Source: Rhodoferax sp. UBA5149 (lineage in GTDB: Bacteria; Pseudomonadota; Gammaproteobacteria; Burkholderiales; Burkholderiaceae_C). Taken from it: a DNA stretch of 5,433 nucleotides. Under the pieces are notes generated by a model. That model saw only the letters and a list, made by a program, of their open reading frames with translations, did not search any database and was not told the DNA's origin. Positions 1 to 4,399 of the stretch are shown here, piece after piece; position 1 is the first letter of the stretch; each line of letters begins with the position of its first letter. The stretch covers positions 19,746-25,178 of the forward strand of contig NZ_DHXT01000198.1 in assembly GCF_002413825.1 (NCBI RefSeq), given 5' to 3'. Both the position numbers and the translations under genes were made by a program.

Positions 1-614
1 GGCTGCCGCATGATCTCGGCCAGGGGGCGGCCAGCGTGTGTAAATTTTTTGGGCATTGGCGGCGGGAATTCAATGAAAGCGAGCACCACCATGGACAGCA
101 TCGCAACCAGGCCCAAGGCCATATAGGCGCCCGCAAAGGGCGCACTCATCAGGGTGCGGGTTTGCTGCGCCAGGTTGGGCCCCAGCACGGCGCCAATCAG
201 TCCGCCGGCCATCACCAGAGAGACTGCTTTTTCGCGCCAGGCGAGCGAGGCCAGTTCGGCCGCCGCAAAGCGGTACAGATTGGCGTTGGCGTTGTAGTAG
301 CCCGCGACCACGGTGGCCGCGCACAGCAGCCAGAAGTTCTTGTTCATAACGGCGTACGCACACAGCAAAGCCGACGCCAGCGCCACCAAGAGGCCCAATT
401 GAAACGACACCTTGCGTCCGAAGCGGTGCTGCGTTTTGGCCACCAGTCCGGTGGACAAGGCGCCACCGACGACATAGCCCATGACCGGCAGGGTGGCCAT
501 CCAGCCCAAAGGCGCCAGGCTCAAGCCCACCAGGCCGTTGATGGCGATGAAGGTGACGTTGTTGGTCAGGAAAAGGCCTTGGCAGATGGCCAGCAGCCAG
601 AGGTGTCGGTTCAT
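1..614 (-). CDS. MFS transporter, N-terminal half (partial)
   Basis: This is a probable inner-membrane secondary transporter of the major facilitator superfamily; its substrate cannot be told from the sequence. The reading frame gives 204 residues from an ATG at 614-612 and leaves the window in frame, so the C-terminal half lies beyond base 1. About six hydrophobic segments are visible, near residues 5-25, 36-56, 72-90, 95-113, 131-149 and 162-182. They are followed by a charged, proline-rich stretch (EFPPPMPKK, 182-190) that looks like the start of the central cytoplasmic loop. The loop after segment 2 ends HRFGRK (63-68), the position of MFS motif A, but the usual acidic residue is His63 and the usual first glycycine position is Ala59. 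The start is well bounded because an in-frame TGA lies only three codons upstream (626-624), yet no clear Shine-Dalgarno is seen. It is divergent from the DUF2249 gene and has no evident link to the ubiquinone genes. Family assignment is fairly sure; function is unknown. Confidence 0.85.
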   Translation of the reverse strand, partial: MNRHLWLLAICQGLFLTNNVTFIAINGLVGLSLAPLGWMATLPVMGYVVGGALSTGLVAKTQHRFGRKVSFQLGLLVALASALLCAYAVMNKNFWLLCAATVVAGYYNANANLYRFAAAELASLAWREKAVSLVMAGGLIGAVLGPNLAQQTRTLMSAPFAGAYMALGLVAMLSMVVLAFIEFPPPMPKKFTHAGRPLAEIMRQ

Positions 615-686
615 AGGGGTGGGTCAGGCAGCGCAGGGAGCGACCTGCATTCTCGCCGGTCTGCAAGCGCAGGCATGTGAAGATTC

Positions 687-697
687 ATCCAATGGAT
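687..697. repeat. Short inverted repeat ATCCA-A-TGGAT
   Basis: This is a perfect 5-base inverted repeat around a single central base in the divergent spacer, followed closely by a run of six T (701-706). It could be an operator half-site pair, but it is short enough to arise by chance. No regulator family is recognised. Confidence 0.25.
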
Positions 698-759
698 TGC
701 TTTTTTGGGCGTTAGCGATTACATTAAACAGGCATTAACAATGCATCTTTAAAGTCATG

Positions 760-775
760 TTGTTTGACAAAACAA
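760..775. promoter_or_regulatory. Inverted repeat TTGTTT-GACA-AAACAA, possible operator
   Basis: This is a perfect 6-base inverted repeat with a 4-base spacer, ending 21 bases before the DUF2249 start codon. The arms resemble FNR/CRP-family half-sites (TTG...CAA), but the two TTG/CAA cores are 10 bases apart rather than the 8 of an FNR box, so it is not a standard FNR/Dnr site. In this position a bound protein would most simply repress the DUF2249 gene. The role is inferred from symmetry and position only. Confidence 0.3.
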
Positions 776-796
776 ACCCAGTTGAAAGACCATCCC

Positions 797-1090
797 ATGT
801 CTGCATCCTTCGCCACCACCCTTGACCTGCGCCAGATTGCGCCGCCAGCGCGCCATCCCTTGATATTCAACAGTTTCGCGGCCCTGCTGCCCGGTCAAAC
901 GCTGGAACTGATCAACGACCATGACCCGCAGCCCCTGAATGCGCAGTTTCAGATGCGTTCGCCCGGTCTTTTCAGCTGGAGCTACCTGGAACAAGGTCCG
1001 CAGGTGTGGCGGGTCCAGATCGGTAAAAGTGCCGGCGCTGCAAGTGCCGCATCCGGCAGCTGTTGCTCGGGCGGCGCCTGCTGCGGCTGA
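797..1090 (+). CDS. DUF2249 domain protein with cysteine-rich C-terminus
   Basis: This is a small, probably cytosolic protein of 97 residues with no signal peptide or membrane segment. Residues 9-76 form a DUF2249 domain, recognised from LDLR (9-12), RHPLIF (19-24), the NDHDP signature (40-44), FSWSYLE (59-65) and VWRVQIGK (70-77). The domain has no established biochemical function. Family members often occur near denitrification, nitric-oxide response and hemerythrin-like genes, so a role in low-oxygen or NO physiology is plausible. After a short Ala/Gly/Ser linker the tail ends SCCSGGACCG, giving two Cys-Cys pairs (89-90 and 95-96) that could bind a metal or undergo redox chemistry. The ATG at 797 is preferred over an in-frame TTG at 764 because it is an ATG, has GAAAG 8 bases upstream (784-788), and lies shortly before the conserved domain. 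It points the same way as ubiU, 165 bases upstream of it, but a separate promoter appears to lie between them. Confidence 0.85.
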   Translation: MSASFATTLDLRQIAPPARHPLIFNSFAALLPGQTLELINDHDPQPLNAQFQMRSPGLFSWSYLEQGPQVWRVQIGKSAGAASAASGSCCSGGACCG

Positions 1091-1141
1091 CGCCCGGCAA
1101 GCTCATCGAGGCCCGGTTGCGGCCAATTAACGCCAACTTGC

Positions 1142-1155
1142 TTGACCTACATCAT
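1142..1155 (+). promoter_or_regulatory. FNR/Dnr-type binding site upstream of ubiU
   Basis: The sequence TTGAC-CTAC-ATCAT matches 8 of the 10 defined positions of the FNR/Anr/Dnr consensus TTGAT-N4-ATCAA, with the correct 4-base spacer. Its centre lies 27.5 bases before the first base of the candidate -10 hexamer at 1176. That is close to the roughly 29-base distance of class II FNR-activated promoters, where the site is centred near -41.5. The site is in noncoding DNA 100 bases before the ubiU ATG. FNR-family control of ubiUV/ubiT genes is known in E. coli and for the Pseudomonas aeruginosa homologues (Dnr), so the location makes sense. The site is not perfect, and the sequence alone cannot tell FNR from Dnr. 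Confidence 0.6.
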
Positions 1156-1175
1156 CGGACTTTCAGGCCGGATCT

Positions 1176-1181
1176 GATAAT
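1176..1181 (+). promoter_or_regulatory. Candidate -10 hexamer of the ubiU operon promoter
   Basis: GATAAT matches 5 of 6 bases of the sigma-70 -10 consensus. The bases 17 upstream (CATCGG, 1153-1158) are a poor -35, as expected for a promoter that relies on an activator bound at 1142-1155. Transcription would begin near 1188-1190, leaving a leader of about 66 bases before the ubiU ATG. The hexamer lies inside a perfect palindrome, GATAA-TG-TTATC (1176-1187). Confidence 0.5.
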
Positions 1182-1255
1182 GTTATCGCTTGAAAACTTG
1201 CCTGCCTGTAACGGGTAGCACTCCTGGCCCAGGTGACCCACTCCCAAGCCCCAAG

Positions 1256-2314
1256 ATGAATTCCATCGCCGACCCCTCCTTGACCCCCGCGCCGGATGTA
1301 CCTGCTGCACCGCCGCTTGAGCTGGTCTGCCCCGCAGGCAGCCTGCCCGCGCTCAAAGCCGCCGTTGACCACGGTGCGGACTGCGTCTATCTGGGCTTTC
1401 GCGACGCCACCAATGCGCGCAACTTCGCCGGTCTCAACTTCGATGAAGCGGCCATCAACACCGGTATCCGCTATGCGCATGACCGGGGCCGGAAAGTGTT
1501 GCTGGCCCTCAATACCTATCCGCAGGCGGCCAGTCCGCAAGTCTGGCAAAAGGCCATCGACCGCGCCGCCGACAGCGGGGTGGATGCGGTGATCCTGGCG
1601 GACCCGGGCTTGATGAGCTATGCCCTCAAGCACTACCCGGACCTGAGACTGCACCTCTCGGTTCAGGGCTCGGCCACCAATTACGAGGCAATCAATTTTT
1701 ACCACCAGCACTTTGGCATTGCGCGTGCCGTGCTGCCCCGCGTGTTGTCGCTCACCCAGGTGCAGCAGGTGCTGGAAAAGACGCCAGTGGAGATCGAAGT
1801 GTTCGGCTTTGGCAGCCTGTGCGTGATGGTGGAGGGGCGTTGCGCGCTGTCTTCCTACGTGACGGGCGAGGCGCCCAACACCAACGGCGTGTGCTCGCCG
1901 CCCAAAGCGGTGCGCTGGATGGAGACGCCGCAAGGGCGCGAGTCGCGTCTGAATGGCGTGCTGATCGACCGCTATGCCGAGGGCGAAAACGCCGGTTATC
2001 CAACGCTGTGCAAAGGCCGCTTTGATGTCGGCGATGAGAAAAACTACTACGCGATTGAAGAGCCCACCAGCCTCAACACGCTGGCGCTGCTGCCCCAGTT
2101 GATGAAGATGGGGGTGCGGGCCATCAAGATTGAAGGCCGCCAGCGCAGCCCGGCCTATGTGGCGCAAGTCACCAAGGTGTGGCGCGAGGCCATTGACAAC
2201 TGCCGGGACAACCCGCACCGCTACTCCGCCAAACCAGTCTGGATGAGCGACCTCGACAAGGTGGCCGAAGGCCAGCAGCACACCTTGGGGGCCTACCACA
2301 GGCCATGGAAATGA
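1256..2314 (+). CDS. ubiU: UbiU, O2-independent ubiquinone hydroxylase subunit
   Basis: This U32-family [4Fe-4S] protein pairs with UbiV to hydroxylate the ubiquinone ring without molecular oxygen, in the cytosol. The product is 352 residues; the E. coli protein (YhbU) is about 331. The family opening is clear in LVCPAG (23-28) and DATNARNFAGLNF (50-62). Cys189, Cys196, Cys213 and Cys252 lie in the contexts FGSLC, EGRC, GVCSP and PTLCKGR; their intervals of 7, 17 and 39 residues are the same as for the E. coli cluster ligands. KIEGRQRSPAYV (291-302) and LGAYHR (344-349) are also typical. The ATG at 1256 gives a Pro/Ala-rich leader of about 20 residues that E. coli lacks. No better downstream start exists, and no strong Shine-Dalgarno is visible. 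An in-frame TTG at 1190 would fall at the predicted transcription start, so it is rejected. It is first gene of the run, 31 bases before ubiV. Automatic annotation may call it a U32 peptidase or collagenase, but the UbiU pattern is specific. Confidence 0.95.
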   Translation: MNSIADPSLTPAPDVPAAPPLELVCPAGSLPALKAAVDHGADCVYLGFRDATNARNFAGLNFDEAAINTGIRYAHDRGRKVLLALNTYPQAASPQVWQKAIDRAADSGVDAVILADPGLMSYALKHYPDLRLHLSVQGSATNYEAINFYHQHFGIARAVLPRVLSLTQVQQVLEKTPVEIEVFGFGSLCVMVEGRCALSSYVTGEAPNTNGVCSPPKAVRWMETPQGRESRLNGVLIDRYAEGENAGYPTLCKGRFDVGDEKNYYAIEEPTSLNTLALLPQLMKMGVRAIKIEGRQRSPAYVAQVTKVWREAIDNCRDNPHRYSAKPVWMSDLDKVAEGQQHTLGAYHRPWK

Positions 2315-2333
2315 CCTGTACCAAAGCGTTTTT

Positions 2334-2337
2334 GGAG
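2334..2337 (+). promoter_or_regulatory. Ribosome binding site deciding the ubiV GTG start
   Basis: GGAG ends 8 bases before the GTG at 2346. This selects 2346 over the in-frame GTG at 2337, which overlaps the GGAG itself. The chosen start gives the N-terminus MKLALGP, which aligns directly with MKYSLGP of E. coli UbiV. Confidence 0.75.
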
Positions 2338-2345
2338 TGCATCCT

Positions 2346-3248
2346 GTGAAGCTCGCTTTAGGCCCCCTGCTGTACTACTGGCAACGCGATGCGGTGTTCA
2401 GTTTCTATGAAACCATCGCGGCCACCCCGGTGGACATTGTGTATCTGGGTGAGACCGTGTGTTCGCGCCGTCGCGAGTTGCGCCTGGCCGACTGGCTGAG
2501 CATCGCCGGGCGCCTGCGCGAGGCCGGCAAAGAGGTGGTGTTGTCGACCCAGGTGCTGATCGAATCGGGCTCGGATGTGACGACCTTGCACAAGATCGCC
2601 GCCAACGGTGATTTCATGGTCGAGGCCAATGACATGGGGGCCGTGCATTGCCTGGCTGGCAAGGCACCCTTCATCGGCGGTCCGCACCTCAATATCTACA
2701 ACGTCCCCACGCTGGAGTGGATGGCTGGTCTCGGACTCAAGCGCTGGGTCATGCCGCTGGAGATGGGGCGCGACGACCTGGCATTGATGCAACAAGGTCG
2801 CCCGCCAGGCCTTGAAACTGAAGTCTTCGCCTATGGACGCATGCCGCTGGCGTTTTCCGCGCGCTGTTTTACCGCGCGCCACCGCAATCTGCCCAAGGAT
2901 GACTGCCAGTTCAGTTGCCTGGACCATGCCGACGGCTTGATGATGCGCACGCGCGAGAGCGAGGGTTTCCTGGTGCTCAATGGCACGCAAACCCAGTCGG
3001 CGCGGGTCTATAACTTGCTGGCTGAAATGGACGCCGTGCGTGCGGCCGGTGTCGATGTGGTGCGCATCAGCCCGCAGTCGCAGCACAGCGCCGAGATTGT
3101 CAATTTGTTCCACGGCGTGCTGACGCAGCAGACCCCCGTGGTGGATGCACTGCGGGCGATGACGGGCCTGATGCCTGACCAGGCGTGTAACGGCTACTGG
3201 TATGGCAAGCCCGGGTTGGAGCAGCTGGCACGCCCTGTCCTCAACTGA
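2346..3248 (+). CDS. ubiV: UbiV, O2-independent ubiquinone hydroxylase subunit
   Basis: This is the second U32-family [4Fe-4S] protein and forms a heterodimer with UbiU for ring hydroxylation in anaerobic ubiquinone synthesis. It is 300 residues, close to the E. coli length of about 292. Cluster ligands are Cys39 (GETVCSRRR), Cys174 (SARCFTARH), Cys187 (KDDCQFS) and Cys191; the first falls at the same residue number as in E. coli, and the 13- and 4-residue intervals of the last three also match. Other family landmarks are the N-terminal LGPLLYYW (5-12), IVYLGE (31-36), YGRMPLAFSARCFTAR (163-178), LNGTQT (211-216), VVRISPQ (238-244) and CNGYW (281-285). Translation starts at GTG, supported by an upstream GGAG and by alignment of the N-terminus. 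It lies 31 bases after ubiU and 19 before ubiT, so it is almost certainly co-transcribed with both. It is intact, with no anomaly beyond the rare start codon. Confidence 0.95.
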   Translation: MKLALGPLLYYWQRDAVFSFYETIAATPVDIVYLGETVCSRRRELRLADWLSIAGRLREAGKEVVLSTQVLIESGSDVTTLHKIAANGDFMVEANDMGAVHCLAGKAPFIGGPHLNIYNVPTLEWMAGLGLKRWVMPLEMGRDDLALMQQGRPPGLETEVFAYGRMPLAFSARCFTARHRNLPKDDCQFSCLDHADGLMMRTRESEGFLVLNGTQTQSARVYNLLAEMDAVRAAGVDVVRISPQSQHSAEIVNLFHGVLTQQTPVVDALRAMTGLMPDQACNGYWYGKPGLEQLARPVLN

Positions 3249-3267
3249 TTAGAGCGAGGATTTAAAG

Positions 3268-3741
3268 ATGAATACAAGCCCCTATCTGTTACCTCCGCCC
3301 GTGGGACAGCTCTTGTCGCGCCTGCCGGGCTATCCGGGCTCGTTGTTGTTTGTAACCGGTTTGAATCTGGCCCTGAGCAGAAACCTGGCGCCCGATGTGA
3401 CGCAGATGCTGCTTGGCAAAAAGCTGCGCCTGCGCGTGACCGATGCCCAGTGGACCTTTGACTTTGAATGGCTGAACGGCCGCTTTTCGGCGTGCCAGAA
3501 CAAGGTCGCGGCCGACCTGACGATCAGCGCCAGCGCTTATGACTTTGTGCTGCTGGCACGTCGCCAGGAAGACCCGGACACGCTTTTCTTCAGCCGTCGG
3601 CTGTCCATGGAAGGCGACACCGAGCTCGGCCTGCTGGTCAAGAACACACTGGATGCCATTGAGTTGCCGGTGCTCAATTTGGAGCAGTTCAAGCCAGCGC
3701 AGCTGCTGGCACGCATAAGGGCCAGACGGGCGCCCCATTGA
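3268..3741 (+). CDS. ubiT: UbiT, SCP2-domain ubiquinone biosynthesis accessory protein
   Basis: UbiT is the SCP2 (sterol carrier) domain protein required for anaerobic ubiquinone synthesis. It is thought to hold the hydrophobic polyprenyl intermediates for the Ubi enzymes, as UbiJ does in the aerobic pathway. The product has 157 residues. The hallmark C-terminal block is present: DPDTLFFSRRL (102-112), EGDTELGL (115-122), then VKN and DAIEL (129-133), all nearly the same in E. coli UbiT (YhbT). The middle (about 50-90) is the beta-rich part of the SCP2 fold, with LRLRVTD and WTFDFEWLNGRF. The N-terminal 40 residues are hydrophobic and proline-containing, without a signal peptide. After DAIEL only about 24 residues remain, fewer than the roughly 36 in E. 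coli. The ATG at 3268 has GAGGA (3256-3260) 7 bases upstream, a good ribosome site. The gene follows ubiV by 19 bases and precedes ubiX by 30. Confidence 0.93.
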   Translation: MNTSPYLLPPPVGQLLSRLPGYPGSLLFVTGLNLALSRNLAPDVTQMLLGKKLRLRVTDAQWTFDFEWLNGRFSACQNKVAADLTISASAYDFVLLARRQEDPDTLFFSRRLSMEGDTELGLLVKNTLDAIELPVLNLEQFKPAQLLARIRARRAPH

Positions 3742-3771
3742 GTTAACCAGACCTGCCGGACCTGCCTACCT

Positions 3772-4389
3772 ATGCACCTAACCCAGCCCCCTCCTCAGAA
3801 GCGCATCGTCGTGGCCATTTCCGGTGCCAGCGGTGCCGTCTATGGTGTGCGCCTGTTGCAGGCTTTGGCTGACTTGGGCCATGTTCAAACCCATTTGACG
3901 GTCTCCAGCGCGGGCCTTTTGAATTTGCAGCAAGAGCTCGACATGAGCCGCGCCCAGGTGGAAGCACTGGCCGATGTCGTGCACCCGGTGTTCAACGTGG
4001 GCGCTGTCATTGCCAGTGGTTCATTTCAGTGTGACGGCATGGTGGTGGCGCCTTGCTCGATGCGCACGCTGGCGGCGGTGGCGCATGGCCTGTCGGACAA
4101 CCTGATTACGCGGGCTGCCGATGTCATGTTGAAGGAACGGCGTCGCCTGATTCTGATGGTGCGTGAAACACCGTTGAACCTGGCGCATTTGCGCAATATG
4201 ACCAGCGTCACTGAAATGGGCGGCATCATTTTCCCGCCGCTGCCCAGTTTTTATCACCGGCCGCAAACCATTGCGGAGATGGTCGACCACACCGTGAGCC
4301 GGGTAATCGATTTGTTGGGGCTGCCCCAAGTGCACGCGCCACGCTGGCGCGGCCTCCATGCCGCCGCCCCGTCCGACTCTGCAGCTTGA
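3772..4389 (+). CDS. ubiX: UbiX, flavin prenyltransferase
   Basis: UbiX attaches a dimethylallyl group to reduced FMN to make prenylated FMN, the cofactor of UbiD decarboxylases. The product is 205 residues against 189 in E. coli, the excess being short N- and C-terminal extensions. Flavin-binding GASGAVYG lies at 18-25. ASGSFQ (81-86) and APCSMRTLA (93-101) line the FMN/isoprenyl site. LITRAADVMLKERR (111-124) precedes VRETPLNLAHL (130-140), which carries the Arg-Glu pair (131-132). Tyr161 and Arg163 lie in FYHRP (160-164). All these blocks match E. coli UbiX. The ATG at 3772 has no recognisable Shine-Dalgarno, so translation may be coupled to ubiT, which ends 30 bases upstream. ubiD follows after only 10 bases, so cofactor maker and cofactor user are adjacent. 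A paralogous Pad1-type enzyme is possible in principle, but the neighbours favour ubiquinone synthesis. Confidence 0.95.
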   Translation: MHLTQPPPQKRIVVAISGASGAVYGVRLLQALADLGHVQTHLTVSSAGLLNLQQELDMSRAQVEALADVVHPVFNVGAVIASGSFQCDGMVVAPCSMRTLAAVAHGLSDNLITRAADVMLKERRRLILMVRETPLNLAHLRNMTSVTEMGGIIFPPLPSFYHRPQTIAEMVDHTVSRVIDLLGLPQVHAPRWRGLHAAAPSDSAA

Positions 4390-4399
4390 TGGGGAATTC

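Larger units (their letters stand above)
615..796. promoter_or_regulatory. Divergent intergenic region with candidate promoters
   Basis: This 182-base spacer separates the minus-strand transporter from the plus-strand DUF2249 gene and must hold promoters for both unless they are read from elsewhere. From about 680 onward it is clearly AT-richer than the flanking genes. It contains three short palindromic elements (687-697, 747-754 and 760-775). I could not pick a convincing -35/-10 pair on either strand, and no exact FNR-type TTGAT-N4-ATCAA site is present. The boundaries are simply the two start codons. Confidence 0.5.

Noticed and set aside
36..680. Plus-strand 214-codon open frame, with another minus-strand frame at 70-666
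   Set aside because: Both are shadows of the MFS gene. The correct minus-strand frame encodes hydrophobic segments and runs off the window edge, while these give His/Gln/Arg-rich products.
738..760. NsrR-like element ATGCAT...CAT upstream of the DUF2249 gene
   Set aside because: The ATG and CAT half-site cores are 15 bases apart start to start. The 11-1-11 NsrR palindrome as I recall it needs 14, and the flanking bases are not symmetric at that spacing.
764..769. Perfect -35 hexamer TTGACA before the DUF2249 gene
   Set aside because: No -10-like sequence lies 16-18 bases downstream, and transcription would begin at or inside the start codon at 797.
860..870. TTGATATTCAA, resembling an FNR site
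   Set aside because: It lies inside the DUF2249 coding sequence, and the half-sites are 3 bases apart instead of the 6 required between TTGA and TCAA.
1099..1125. Possible terminator after the DUF2249 gene
   Set aside because: Only a 4-base GGCC/GGCC pairing is present, with no following T-run, so an intrinsic terminator cannot be supported.
1163..2299. Long 378-codon open frame on the minus strand opposite ubiU
   Set aside because: It lies wholly antisense to a clearly conserved gene. Its His/Arg/Gln-rich product has no recognisable domain and is what GC-rich third-position bias produces on the opposite strand.
2358..3113. Minus-strand open frame opposite ubiV
   Set aside because: Antisense shadow of ubiV with no family motif and no start context.
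1256..3248. Reading the two U32-family genes as collagenase-like peptidases
   Set aside because: The four-cysteine patterns and overall similarity identify UbiU and UbiV specifically, and the neighbours ubiT, ubiX and ubiD confirm ubiquinone synthesis.
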